From an uncultured Prolixibacteraceae bacterium (GTDB lineage: Bacteria > Bacteroidota > Bacteroidia > Bacteroidales > Prolixibacteraceae), in assembly GCA_913063265.1 (NCBI GenBank), contig CAJXZG010000003.1, positions 56,295 to 120,294 on the forward strand: DNA of 64,000 bases, read 5' to 3'. Both the position numbers and the translations under genes were made by a program. The notes below the pieces were generated by a model. That model saw only the letters and a list, made by a program, of their open reading frames with translations, searched no databases and had not been told where the DNA came from. Shown here in pieces: positions 17,006 to 26,537 of the stretch (the first letter of the stretch is position 1; each line of letters begins with the position of its first letter).

Positions 17006-17806
17006 TTAAGGTTCCAGTGGTTCACCCCAACAGAGGCTTACCCTTGCCCGATGCAGAATGCGTTCATTCTCCATACTAATCCTGTTTTCATCATTTAGTT
17101 GTATCAGCAATTCTCGTAAAGATTTGTCAAAATCAATAGCACTTTCTTTCGACATTCGTTCATATGAAAACTGGCTTTGGGAATGTCGCGAAGCAATGAA
17201 TTCATCAATTGTTGGTCTCCAGTCTGTAGAAAACTTCTTCCGGTTTTCGATTCGAAACAAGCCACGTTTTTCAAGTTCGGTAGGTAAATCCATAAGTATA
17301 AAATTTCGTGTGGTGGAATATTTAGCGTATAATTTACCTTCCTCAGGCTCACCGGTTCCCCAACTACGAGTCAATATGGCCAGTTTACCTCCCGGAACTA
17401 ATAGTTTGCTTAAACGTCTGCAAACGGTCTCCCAATCCATCCAGTGTAAACTTTCTCCTGCTGTTACCATCGAATAGGGAGGGGTAAGTGATGCAGTTTC
17501 AATCGAAGAGTGAATCCAATGAAGATTGGGATGATTCCCCCGGGGCTGTTTCTTACCATTTTCTATCATTGGAAGTGAAATATCAACAGCGTCCACATGA
17601 AGCGTATCTGAAACGAGATTTCTCGCAACATCGCCCATTCCGCAGCCGATATCGAGAACAGTCGCAGAACCGGGTGTAATCAACGATAATAACTTACCTA
17701 TCAAATCAACTGGATAGGGTGGGCGATTTGCATAATGTTCAATGATACTTAGATCGGAAAACGCATCTGCTTTTTTTTGATCCCAATGTGATGGTTTTTG
17801 TTCCAT
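17006..17806 (-). CDS. Class I SAM-dependent methyltransferase
   Basis: A 266-residue protein. Motif I VLDIGCGMGDVARNL (about residue 50) binds SAM, followed by the acidic loop VDAVDISLPMI. Other family parts are SMVTAGESLHWMDWETVCRR and LVPGGKLAILTRSWG. It is a methyltransf_11/25-like enzyme without clear substrate. It is transcribed just before the ATP-grasp gene (80 bases apart) and may modify the same molecule. Confidence 0.88.
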   Translation of the reverse strand: MEQKPSHWDQKKADAFSDLSIIEHYANRPPYPVDLIGKLLSLITPGSATVLDIGCGMGDVARNLVSDTLHVDAVDISLPMIENGKKQPRGNHPNLHWIHSSIETASLTPPYSMVTAGESLHWMDWETVCRRLSKLLVPGGKLAILTRSWGTGEPEEGKLYAKYSTTRNFILMDLPTELEKRGLFRIENRKKFSTDWRPTIDEFIASRHSQSQFSYERMSKESAIDFDKSLRELLIQLNDENRISMENERILHRARVSLCWGEPLEP

Positions 17807-18316
17807 ATAAATACTTTTTGTTGTAAAAAATGAAATAAATTAAAGTGTTTAGTAAAAGATAAGTAAAATTTTCGAACATTTTAAACATAATTGAATATGC
17901 TAATTGACATAAATAAGATTGATATCTTGTTATTCTTGACATAGGTGTAGAATAGCTTTTCAGTATCCAGGCTTTATGCAAATGCTTTTACATTATGATT
18001 CAAGTAGTTTGTTAATGAAGGTTTGTTCAACCATTTAGCAGAATCGAAGTGTTAAAGGACAGAAAAATAAAAATTAATCAGTAAACCTCAATTTCCGTAT
18101 GGGTTGAATATACTGATTAAGTTCTTTATAGTTGTGAACAATATTCCATTTAGATCTTGATAATAGATAAGGAAGGGCAAATTATAATTGGTTGTTTGGA
18201 ACACTGTCAAGGATTAGGCATTTTAAAGAAACAATTCGATATACCTTTTTCCCGGTTTTATAAATCTGTTTTTACTTTAAAATTTCTAAAAGTGTTTCAG
18301 GACCTGTTTTTTTTAA
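17807..18316. other. Gap of about 510 bases, no convincing gene
   Basis: AT-rich sequence between the methyltransferase gene and the polytopic membrane protein gene. A plus-strand frame at 18157-18351 (64 residues, containing CLEHCQGLGILKKQFDIPFS) runs into the end of the opposite-strand gene. It has no known family and no start context, so it is not called. Confidence 0.4.
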
Positions 18317-19762
18317 TTATTCTTTTAGCAGGAACATATGTATGTTTTTAGAGTATAATCCTTCTGCTTCATACAAAGTATTATTAGCATTCGAAGATTC
18401 ACAATCAAAACAGATAAATACCTTTACAGATTTTCCGTATTTTGTTGGATTAACTTTCTCTAAATAGGTGTTGATATTTGTGCTGGAGGCTGGAAATCTT
18501 TTATTGTTCCCCGAGGCCAAAAACTCAACTGTAAAGTTTGTGTCATCAGAATGACGTAACCATTCTATGGCATCTTCCAACTGAAATGTTTTTTCTCTTT
18601 CGGTTAAAATAGGATTTGTAAACCTGGAAATAACTGGTAATTGAACACTTGATTTTAATAAAATCAGAATTATAAAAAGTGTAATGGGAACTGCAAAACT
18701 AATTTTCTTGATAAAATATTGAATATCTCGACTTGTCCATTTTACATCTATGGCTATGGCAACAGGTAATAAATACAATATTAAAAATTTTAAGCTGCTT
18801 GATATCCAACCTACAGATAAAGGAAATGATAATAAAATGAACATTAAAAAAACAAGAGACCATTTTTTCTTGTAAATTAATTTTATCAGACATGTTAAAA
18901 TAAACAGAATTATTAAAGGTATTTTAAAATATACAAATAAAACTGACAGAAAAACGGATAATCCTAACAGTATATATTTTGATTTACGAACTATATTTAT
19001 TGTATAAGCGGTAACTGAAGAAAGTAAAAAAGATAATAGGAGAGTAGGAGTATTACTTTCCAGAGAAGCGAGTATGCGGTATGTTCCTGCCAGGTTTCCG
19101 TAAGTCAAATTTGAAAATGGTAGGTCAACGAGAATAAAGTATAAAATAATTAGACTGCTGATCAAGATTAGACTTAATATAACTATTCTTTGAGTAACAG
19201 AGTTTTTGTTTTCAAAGGTCCATCCGGCAAGAAATGCAATAAAAATGACAATAGCAAATGGGTGAAAAAGTGCTGCCATGATTGCAACTAAATATGATTT
19301 AACAATATTGTTGATAGAATATTCACGTAAAGTAAAATAAATAAGTATACCAAGTAAAAAAGCCAAAGGACTATAAAAAAAACCGTTTAAATGAAATAAA
19401 TAATTGAACGTTGGATAAAATAATGACCCAATTAAAAAAAATGATAAAATTAACGGCCATTTTTTTTTCGAATAAGGTTTAATAATAAATAGTATGCCCA
19501 ATATTGAAAAAATAAAATTGCCCAATTGTATGGCTAATATCGAATGATTGGTAATTTTATACAGAAGAATTGCGAGAAATTGTCCAAGCGGACGATAACA
19601 AACAAAATGTCCCACATGTGAAAATATTAAATCCCATTCGGGGATAGTCTGAACCTGCGCGATCCATTCATAGGATTCATGGTAATTTGCAAAGGGAAAT
19701 CCCAAAAAGAACCAAAAAGAAAGTCCTGAAACGGCAAAAATAATTTGAATAGGATTTTTCAT
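18317..19762 (-). CDS. Polytopic membrane protein, possibly GT-C-type glycosyltransferase
   Basis: A 481-residue protein with about 10-12 hydrophobic helices covering residues 8-375 and a soluble C-terminal tail of about 100 residues. The first extracytoplasmic loop holds HESYEWIAQVQTIPEWDL and HVGHFVCYRPLGQ, an arrangement of acidic and histidine residues reminiscent of GT-C enzymes, though no diagnostic motif is clear. It lies upstream of a MBOAT/SGNH pair only in a loose sense (gap 268 bases) and shares the direction. A role in building or modifying a surface glycan is an inference. Confidence 0.6.
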   Translation of the reverse strand: MKNPIQIIFAVSGLSFWFFLGFPFANYHESYEWIAQVQTIPEWDLIFSHVGHFVCYRPLGQFLAILLYKITNHSILAIQLGNFIFSILGILFIIKPYSKKKWPLILSFFLIGSLFYPTFNYLFHLNGFFYSPLAFLLGILIYFTLREYSINNIVKSYLVAIMAALFHPFAIVIFIAFLAGWTFENKNSVTQRIVILSLILISSLIILYFILVDLPFSNLTYGNLAGTYRILASLESNTPTLLLSFLLSSVTAYTINIVRKSKYILLGLSVFLSVLFVYFKIPLIILFILTCLIKLIYKKKWSLVFLMFILLSFPLSVGWISSSLKFLILYLLPVAIAIDVKWTSRDIQYFIKKISFAVPITLFIILILLKSSVQLPVISRFTNPILTEREKTFQLEDAIEWLRHSDDTNFTVEFLASGNNKRFPASSTNINTYLEKVNPTKYGKSVKVFICFDCESSNANNTLYEAEGLYSKNIHMFLLKE

Positions 19763-20030
19763 TATGTTATTTGAATTAAAACTTCAATATTACCACTTCT
19801 GGCAGGTAAGACCTTAATTTGGTACGGTAAGGCATTTGCTAAGCATCAAGTGTTAAATTTAATGTAAGGTTTAGGAAATTTATATAATTCACTTACGCAG
19901 GAACACTTACGTTAGATAAAATAAGTATTTTCTAATGAAAAATACAAGCAATGTAAATAACTGTCAAAAGTAGCTTTCATTTGTAGTTTTTTATAGTTAT
20001 CAATAAATGTTGTGCGTTCATGCTTAATTT

Positions 20031-20960
20031 TTATTCATTGATTTTGTTGTTTATTAGCATGGATAGTTTTTTTGCACCAATTTCAGACATATGGTCTGCA
20101 TCATAATAGTCTTCTTCGATAAAATTTGGATCATCCAGCAAATTTATGTACGTACAGTTTTCCGATTTACTAGAAATCTCTTTGATAGTTTTAACCGTAG
20201 TATTTAATTGAACAGCATTTAAATTTTTACGATATGTTTCAAAAGCAGGTGGTGTAACGAACATTATTCTTATATTATAATTTTCTGACCATTTAATAAT
20301 ATTTTTTATAGTTTCTATATTATCCTTATATCTTTTTTGATATTTATCAGAGTAAATATTATCCTTCGTATGTCGAATTGAAGCAATTTTACCTGTTTCT
20401 GTCAAATTCCGGGCATTTTTTGATTTATACCTTGCCACCCAACCTGATTCTGTACACGTAACCTGCGACTTTCCCAATATATAGTATAAAACTAATCTTT
20501 TTATACCAACATTTTTACGATTACCCAAAAACTCAGAATAATCAGACAAAGATTTTGATGAGATTTTCATTTTGTAATAAATGATATAGTTTTTTACACG
20601 CCAGGCTTCTGAATCTGCCTCTAATTTGCTAAACAGGGTAAAGTAGGATATTGGCAAAACAATCGTTTTTAGATTGTCAAACTTTCCTTGAAACTTTTCA
20701 AGAATTTTATAATCATATTTTAGTGGTTGAGAGATGTAGCTTGCATTAAATGTTTTGCCGGAGAAATATTCAGGATTAAAACCATAAAATGAATGGGAAC
20801 TTCCTAAAATTAAGGTTTCTATTTCAGGCGAATGATTTTCTAAATATTGATTTTTTAATAAATAGTCATTAGGTATATTTCGCATTAAAATCTCCATCCC
20901 CAGAGCAACCATTAAGATTGGAAAGAATAACCAAATTATTTTAATTATAAATCGTTTCAT
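20031..20960 (-). CDS. SGNH-type hydrolase/acyltransferase partner of MBOAT
   Basis: A 309-residue protein with an N-terminal signal-anchor helix (about 7-24). Block I is ILGSSHSFYG (Ser55 as nucleophile). The C-terminal block is DYYDADHMSEIGAKKLS (Asp287, His290). These make a SGNH triad as in AlgX/AlgJ, DltD and PatB-like proteins. It is separated by 3 bases from the MBOAT gene, the classical two-gene unit for O-acetylation: the MBOAT passes the acyl group across the membrane and the SGNH protein places it on a periplasmic or surface polymer. The acceptor is unknown. Confidence 0.85.
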   Translation of the reverse strand: MKRFIIKIIWLFFPILMVALGMEILMRNIPNDYLLKNQYLENHSPEIETLILGSSHSFYGFNPEYFSGKTFNASYISQPLKYDYKILEKFQGKFDNLKTIVLPISYFTLFSKLEADSEAWRVKNYIIYYKMKISSKSLSDYSEFLGNRKNVGIKRLVLYYILGKSQVTCTESGWVARYKSKNARNLTETGKIASIRHTKDNIYSDKYQKRYKDNIETIKNIIKWSENYNIRIMFVTPPAFETYRKNLNAVQLNTTVKTIKEISSKSENCTYINLLDDPNFIEEDYYDADHMSEIGAKKLSMLINNKINE

Positions 20961-20963
20961 CTT

Positions 20964-22412
20964 TTAAAACTGAAAATAAATGAATTGTTGTTGTTTGCCC
21001 CCAAACCAGAAAATTGCAACAATTATTGAGTAATACATTGCATATCTCAAAGGTTGCTTCCATTTTAAGCCTAAATTTGCTATTGCATACTGGCTTTCTC
21101 TTCCATACCATTCAATTAACAAAAATATTACAATAAAGAAAATCGTTGCTAAAGCTCTTGTTATTCCCCGAAAAATTGGAAATTCAAAAAGTGATGTTGA
21201 GAGAATTTCTGAAATATAACTAAATGCATGTTTTATATTTTCTGCTCTAAAGAAAATCCAGGCAAAGACAGTTAACCCAAAAGTGATTAGAATTTGCAAG
21301 AATTCTTTTGTGGATGGCAATATTTTACCTTTTGCCACAATTTCTAAATTTTTTCTGTTGTTGTTAGTCAGTAATAGCGGTAAGAAATAAATTACATTTA
21401 ATGCTCCCCAAATAATAAAAGTCCAATTTGCTCCATGCCAGAATCCACTAACAATGAAAATTACAAATGTGTTTCTAACTTTCATTAAAGTTCCGCCACG
21501 ACTTCCTCCCAAAGGAATATAAAGATATTCCCTAAACCAGGACGATAGGGAAATATGCCAGCGTCGCCAAAATTCTGCAATGTCTCTTGAAAAGTAAGGG
21601 AAAGCAAAATTTCTCACTAAATCAAAACCAAACAATCTTGTTGTTCCTATTGCAATGTCTGAATATCCTGAAAAGTCGCCATATATTTGGAAAGTAAAAA
21701 ACAATGCACCCAAAAGTAAAGTACTGCCATTCAAGTCAGTTGAATTATTGAAAATTTGGTTGGCGAATTCAGCACAATTGTCTGCTATAACAACTTTTTT
21801 AAATAATCCCCAAAGTATTTGGCGCATTCCGTCAACGGCTTTTGAATAATCAAATGATCTTTTACTGTAGAATTGAGTTAATAAATGTGTTGCTTTTTCA
21901 ATTGGACCAGCGACTAATTGAGGAAAGAAAGCTACAAATGCAGCAAAAGCTATAAAATCTTTTGTCGGTTCAAGTTTTCGTCTGTAAACGTCAATAGTAT
22001 AACTTAAGGTTTGAAATGTATAAAAACTTATTCCCACAGGCAGTATAATTCTTAAGGAATTGGGTTTTATTTCTGTTCCGAAAAATGAAAATGCTGTTAT
22101 AAAATTTTCAAGAAAGAAGTTGTAATATTTAAAAAAGCCTAAAAATCCAAGATTGACCAAAATGCTTATCCATAGGAATATTTTTCTTTTAGTCTGGTTT
22201 TCTTCAATTTTAAGTTGAAGACCAACAGAAAAATCAACTATTGTACTGAAAATAATCAGGGATAAAAATCGCCAATCCCACCAACCATAGAAAACATAAC
22301 CGGCTATTACAATTAACAAATTTTGAAGTTGCAGGTTTTTGTTGATTACAAACCAATAGAAAGTAAAAACTATAGGTAGGAATATCGCAAAATCAATTGA
22401 GTTAAAAAGCAT
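20964..22412 (-). CDS. MBOAT family O-acyltransferase
   Basis: A 482-residue membrane protein with about 11 helices. Family motifs: ILPVGISFYTFQTLSYTID (about 123-141), FWRRWHISLSSWFREYLYIP (281-300) and SGFWHGANWTFIIWG (322-336), with His326 as the conserved MBOAT histidine. It is most like AlgI/DltB-type proteins that move an acetyl group across the inner membrane for polysaccharide acetylation. It is translated together with the SGNH gene downstream (3-base gap). It lies at the end of the block bounded by direct repeats and was probably brought in with it. Confidence 0.93.
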   Translation of the reverse strand: MLFNSIDFAIFLPIVFTFYWFVINKNLQLQNLLIVIAGYVFYGWWDWRFLSLIIFSTIVDFSVGLQLKIEENQTKRKIFLWISILVNLGFLGFFKYYNFFLENFITAFSFFGTEIKPNSLRIILPVGISFYTFQTLSYTIDVYRRKLEPTKDFIAFAAFVAFFPQLVAGPIEKATHLLTQFYSKRSFDYSKAVDGMRQILWGLFKKVVIADNCAEFANQIFNNSTDLNGSTLLLGALFFTFQIYGDFSGYSDIAIGTTRLFGFDLVRNFAFPYFSRDIAEFWRRWHISLSSWFREYLYIPLGGSRGGTLMKVRNTFVIFIVSGFWHGANWTFIIWGALNVIYFLPLLLTNNNRKNLEIVAKGKILPSTKEFLQILITFGLTVFAWIFFRAENIKHAFSYISEILSTSLFEFPIFRGITRALATIFFIVIFLLIEWYGRESQYAIANLGLKWKQPLRYAMYYSIIVAIFWFGGKQQQFIYFQF

Positions 22413-22536
22413 TTTATCAGTTTGTTATCTTAATTTTATTGTTAGTATTATTGTTTCTTGGCATGACATTCAACATGTTTGGGAATCTTAAAAGTACATT
22501 TAATATTTATTATCAGGTGCTTATTTCGTTCTAATT

Positions 22537-22854
22537 TGGGATGATTACATTTTAATTTATTCAATTAAATTTTTTGGTTTTGTCTGGCCTAAATTAAGTA
22601 AAAATCTGCCCGTAAACTTATGAACATAATTTTTTATAAAAAAGAAAACACCGGAATATTCGTTGTACGCTTAACCGGTGTTTTCTATCTTAAAACAAAA
22701 TCAGGAAAAATAGTTCCCAATAACTTTATATGATTTTAAGAATCAGTGCAGTGTATTTACAGCCAAAATCCCAGGTTGGCTTTTATTCCAAAATGTTCGT
22801 GCCACTCATTATTTCCATTTTTATAATTGAAGTGTGAACCACCGTATTGTATCC
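22537..22854. repeat. Direct repeat copy 2 (3' end of outer-membrane gene plus terminator)
   Basis: This copy includes the intact 3' end of the gene at 22757-23332. The match to 15290-15612 ends inside that gene about 98 bases before its stop codon. Scattered substitutions are concentrated beyond the hairpin, while the hairpin and coding part are best conserved. Confidence 0.85.
22645..22684. terminator. Hairpin terminator after the TonB receptor operon
   Basis: The stem AAAACACCGG / CCGGTGTTTT, with T-rich sequence following on the minus strand, sits about 70 bases beyond the stop of the outer-membrane protein gene. It is identical in stem and loop to 15401-15440. Confidence 0.8.
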
Positions 22855-23332
22855 CCAAGGAGACTGTAAACTTTTTTGTGGTTTTAAATAAATATCCGGG
22901 TTCAACTGCAAGGGTGGTGGTAAAGTGGTCGTTCATAATGTTTTGTCCCAATCCTAAAACCGGGCCAATATAAAATCCAAAATTTCGCCTTTTTATACTT
23001 TCATTTTTTCTGAAAAATACAGGAGCTACAGCTTGTATTCCAATATCAGAAATCTGGTTTTTATCCCCGATGTGGTAATTTAAAACTGAGGTAAATCTAA
23101 GGTTTACCCTTTTGGTAACCGGAAATTCTACAACAAGGGGCAGAATATTTATATCCAACTCATTTTTGCTGTAAAACTTTTCTTTCGTGGTTCCGGGTTG
23201 TATTCCTAAAAACAAGGGTCGTTTATCCTGCGAAAAGGCTATAAATATTATCAATAAAAACAGCATGGTTAACCCCAAACGGAAAAAACTGATGTTATTA
23301 AAATTTTTCATGACTTTCATTTTAAAATTCAA
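22757..23332 (-). CDS. Small outer-membrane beta-barrel protein
   Basis: A 191-residue protein with a signal peptide (about 1-35, ends IAFSQ; the start may lie at an internal Met). Alternating strands such as VNLRFTSVLNYHIGDKNQIS and FGFYIGPVLGLGQNIM follow. It ends with a strand closing in GFWL. It overlaps the upstream TonB receptor gene by 11 bases, so the two are co-translated and probably serve the same uptake or sensing function. The last 32 residues are duplicated in the chimeric ORF at 15514-15681. Confidence 0.75.
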   Translation of the reverse strand: MNFKMKVMKNFNNISFFRLGLTMLFLLIIFIAFSQDKRPLFLGIQPGTTKEKFYSKNELDINILPLVVEFPVTKRVNLRFTSVLNYHIGDKNQISDIGIQAVAPVFFRKNESIKRRNFGFYIGPVLGLGQNIMNDHFTTTLAVEPGYLFKTTKKFTVSLGIQYGGSHFNYKNGNNEWHEHFGIKANLGFWL

Positions 23333-25688
23333 CCCGGTAGTTTAACACCGGAACTAAACCCACCATATAACTTTGTTCAATATTTTTCGTTTCAGAACTG
23401 TAGTATTCATCCCACACGTTTGAGCGGTTGGTAACATTCTGTATATCGAGAGATAAAATCCACGACCAGCCCGGTTTATTTTTACGGTAATTCACTCCCA
23501 AATCTATTCTGAAATAATCGGGTGCTTTGGTTTCAAAAGCCCGGTCGTAATCACGTACATCCTTATTTTGCGTATTTGAAGCAGCCACATCGAGTGGAAC
23601 AGTGCGATAACCTCCACGCCATATGGTTCTGATGTTGGTGCCAATCAGGTTTTGTTTGTTCCTGCCAACCCGGAACTCTTTCCCCGCAACAAAATTGCCG
23701 ATGTATTTGCTGTTAAAGCGCGTATTGCGTTCAATCCCGTCCGTCATGGTATATTTTGACTCAAATAGCGATCCGGTAACCAGCATGTACCAGTTGTTTG
23801 AAAAGAATTTCTGCAGTGTGATTTCAGCACCATAATTTCGTCCGGTTCCCTGGTTGGTCAGGTTTTCGTTGGTAAAACCACTGCTAAAGTTTAATGCACT
23901 GATTACATTGGTGGTATCATCCGGTTTTACCGGTACATCGTACAAATGCTGGTAATAAACTTCGGTTTTTAACCTGAAGTCATTGGCAAAGTTCCAGTTA
24001 TAACCCAAAACAATATGGGCAGCTTTTGTAAGCTCCAAATCTTTATTGGGGAAAATTATTTTACCGTTATCCAGTTCTTGTTCTGCCAGGTAAATCGAGA
24101 CCGGTTCGACTTTACTGTGAAGGCCGGCACCAAAATTAAGACGGTGTTTTTTACTGACATCCCATTTAAATCCCAGGCGTGGTTCAACAGAATAGTTGTT
24201 GTTTAAGGCCAAGTAAGTATAATGCAATCCTGAATTAATATCGATGTTTTCATTAACCCGGTATTTCCATTGTACAAAAGTCTCTGCAAGATTTGTATTT
24301 CCTTCACTCGAAACAATGGTCTCCATTTTTTTTGTGTCAAAATCCAGGTCCTTTCTTTGCAGGTTGTAGGAGCGGTTATGAAACATGGCTCCAATACGCA
24401 TTACATTTTTTGCATTAAACTTATGGTTTAAAAAAGTGCTGAAACTAAAAGTTTTATAGATGTATTCTTCTTCTTCAATAAGCGCAGGGATATAATCAAA
24501 ATCAAGCGAATCAACATTTGCTTTATTGTTGGTATGAGAATAAGCAGCAACGGTTTTTATATAGGTTTTAGCATTGTCAAAAAGGAAGTTGTGGGTAACT
24601 CCGGTAATTAACATTTTATGATTTTCTGTATCTCTAAACCTGTCGCCTCGATACTCCCATTTTGATGAATCCTGTATCACTGTTGAGCCGGCAGCACTAA
24701 TTCCGCCTAATCCCCAAACAGAAAAATAACCCGCTTTTTTTGTAGGGAGATAAAACTTGTAAGATAAATCCTGCCACTCGGGTGCTATATCGCCACCACT
24801 GATATCAATTCCTGCGTTTTGCAAAAGTTTTAAAGTGGAGTATCTGTAGTTTAGCAGGTACGATGCTTCAGAGCCTTTTTTAAAAGGGCCTTCCAAAGCT
24901 GCCTGAGCTCCCATAACTCCCAGTTGTAAAGCATATTCTCTTTTCTCATAATTTCCTCTTCTTAGTTTTAAATCGAAAACTCCGGAGAGTGCATTTCCAT
25001 ATTCGGCAGGAAAAGCACCGGTATAAAAATCTGAATTGGCCAAAACCATAGTACTTAATGCCGAAACACCTCCTCCCGAACTTGCTTCACCGTCGCTAAA
25101 ATGGTTTGGATTTGGGATTTCAATTCCTTCCATTCGCCATAATGTGCCACGAGGTGAGTTTCCTCGAATTACCAATTCGTTGTTTTCGTCATCGGCTGCA
25201 GCAACACCTGCCACTGATTGTGCTGTTCTTGCCGGGTCGTTAATTCCGGCGGCTATTCGTGAAGTAGATTCTACAGTTATTTGTGTGGCACTAACGGTAG
25301 CCATTTGGTTTAATGGCTCACTTTTATCCCTGTTGGCAACTACCTTCACCTCTTCAATGGATGCGAGTGATTCTTTCATTTCAATATTCAAAACCACTTC
25401 TCTTCCCGAACCTACGAGTATTTCACTAAGAAATACTTCTTCGTAACCCATAAACGAAACTTTAAAAGAGTGTCGTCCCAAAGGAACATTATTGATTTTA
25501 AAATTCCCGTTGATATCTGATGAAGTTCCTATAATCGGATTAGAACCAACGATTACAATATTTGCTCCCGGAAGTGTTGCTTTTGTATCTGTATCTGTTA
25601 TTTTCCCCTTTACTGTTTGTGTCAGGTTTTGGGCAAAATTTGACATAGCTATCGCTATAAACAATATAAAAATTACTGCTTTTTTCAT
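23322..25688 (-). CDS. TonB-dependent receptor with CarboxypepD_reg-like domain
   Basis: A 788-residue outer-membrane receptor. Signal peptide 1-20. An N-terminal carboxypeptidase-regulatory-like domain spans about 22-110 (VKGKITDTDTKATLPGANIV, FKVSFMGYEEVFL). The plug spans about 115-260 (ELVIRGNSPRGTLWRMEGIE, YTGAFPAEYGNALSGVFDLK). The barrel follows to the end. No SusD-like gene accompanies it, so it is not a standard starch-type importer. Its neighbours are a small barrel protein and a GIN-domain lipoprotein. Ligand unknown. Upstream regulation by the membrane AraC protein at 27083-28225 is likely from position. Confidence 0.93.
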   Translation of the reverse strand: MKKAVIFILFIAIAMSNFAQNLTQTVKGKITDTDTKATLPGANIVIVGSNPIIGTSSDINGNFKINNVPLGRHSFKVSFMGYEEVFLSEILVGSGREVVLNIEMKESLASIEEVKVVANRDKSEPLNQMATVSATQITVESTSRIAAGINDPARTAQSVAGVAAADDENNELVIRGNSPRGTLWRMEGIEIPNPNHFSDGEASSGGGVSALSTMVLANSDFYTGAFPAEYGNALSGVFDLKLRRGNYEKREYALQLGVMGAQAALEGPFKKGSEASYLLNYRYSTLKLLQNAGIDISGGDIAPEWQDLSYKFYLPTKKAGYFSVWGLGGISAAGSTVIQDSSKWEYRGDRFRDTENHKMLITGVTHNFLFDNAKTYIKTVAAYSHTNNKANVDSLDFDYIPALIEEEEYIYKTFSFSTFLNHKFNAKNVMRIGAMFHNRSYNLQRKDLDFDTKKMETIVSSEGNTNLAETFVQWKYRVNENIDINSGLHYTYLALNNNYSVEPRLGFKWDVSKKHRLNFGAGLHSKVEPVSIYLAEQELDNGKIIFPNKDLELTKAAHIVLGYNWNFANDFRLKTEVYYQHLYDVPVKPDDTTNVISALNFSSGFTNENLTNQGTGRNYGAEITLQKFFSNNWYMLVTGSLFESKYTMTDGIERNTRFNSKYIGNFVAGKEFRVGRNKQNLIGTNIRTIWRGGYRTVPLDVAASNTQNKDVRDYDRAFETKAPDYFRIDLGVNYRKNKPGWSWILSLDIQNVTNRSNVWDEYYSSETKNIEQSYMVGLVPVLNYRVEF

Positions 25689-25718
25689 GGCTGAGTTTTT
25701 AATATGTAAAAGGATTAT

Positions 25719-26465
25719 CTAGTCCAGATGCACGATTTTAGAGGTGTCTGAAAGTTTCTGGTATTCAATGGTTCCATTTCCTTTATAAATCACCATCGAT
25801 GCTCCACTGGCGGTAACATTTAATTTTTCACTTACGGTAAGCGTAATGTTGCTGGCGCCGTAAACAAAAGCATTCAGATTTTGGGTTTCAAAACCAAAAC
25901 CTGTCATTATTGAAGCACCTTCAGCCCTGAGGTTAAAATGATTTGAATACCCGGTAAGATCCAGAATTGAAGCTCCGATAACATTCGCATCAATTTCGTC
26001 AACTTCAAGCTGACCTTTTAATATACATGCACCCTCCAGATTAACCTCGAGGTCATCGTTAAGCAGTTTATTTTGCAGTTCAACAATGGAAGCTCCCATG
26101 GCCTGGATTCGATCTAAATATTTTGTTTTGATATAAACATTTAAAACCGCATTGCCACTTATTTTTGTGTTTTTGTACAATCCTATGTACAAATTGTCTC
26201 CCTGCTGTCTGATGTCAATTACCGGATGTATGTTTTCGTTGGATTCCACCAACACCGATTCTTCGGTTTCAGAAAAAGTAACATGTACTTTAAATGCATT
26301 TGACACCTGAAGTTTTTTAAAACCCGAAACCGGAACAGCAACAGTTGTAATTCTTGACGATGGCACAATGTATAAATCATCGTCCTGACAGGCAGTAAAT
26401 AAAAGGGTGCTTATAATTGTTAAAAAAATCAGGGATTTGCTTTTTTGAGTAAGAATTTCTTTCAT
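25719..26465 (-). CDS. GIN-domain (DUF2807) lipoprotein
   Basis: A 248-residue protein with a lipoprotein signal (LIFLTIISTLLFTACQDDDL, Cys26). The rest is a right-handed repeat of short strands typical of the putative auto-transporter adhesin, head GIN domain: VSGFKKLQVSNAFKVHVTFS, ASIVELQNKLLNDDLEVNLE, ASILDLTGYSNHFNLRAEGA. The repeated GAS motif every 20 residues is the family hallmark. Function is not well established, with adhesion or envelope-stress roles suggested. It lies 30 bases upstream of the TonB receptor gene in the same operon. Confidence 0.88.
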   Translation of the reverse strand: MKEILTQKSKSLIFLTIISTLLFTACQDDDLYIVPSSRITTVAVPVSGFKKLQVSNAFKVHVTFSETEESVLVESNENIHPVIDIRQQGDNLYIGLYKNTKISGNAVLNVYIKTKYLDRIQAMGASIVELQNKLLNDDLEVNLEGACILKGQLEVDEIDANVIGASILDLTGYSNHFNLRAEGASIMTGFGFETQNLNAFVYGASNITLTVSEKLNVTASGASMVIYKGNGTIEYQKLSDTSKIVHLD

Positions 26466-26537
26466 GATAATTTGTTTTAAGTTTTCTGTTTTTATTATGG
26501 ATAAAATTAAATTATAATGGTTGCAATTTTTTGAGAA

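Noticed and set aside
18157..18351. 64-codon plus-strand frame with CLEHCQGLGILKKQ
   Set aside because: No known family, weak start, and its end runs into the opposite-strand membrane protein gene. It may be a gene remnant, but support is too thin.
15613..22536. Prophage or classical integrative element
   Set aside because: No integrase, transposase, phage or conjugation gene and no tRNA site. Only the direct repeat supports mobility.
23322..25688. SusC-type glycan importer
   Set aside because: No SusD-like gene is adjacent, and the neighbours are a GIN lipoprotein and a small barrel, so a generic TonB receptor is the safer call.
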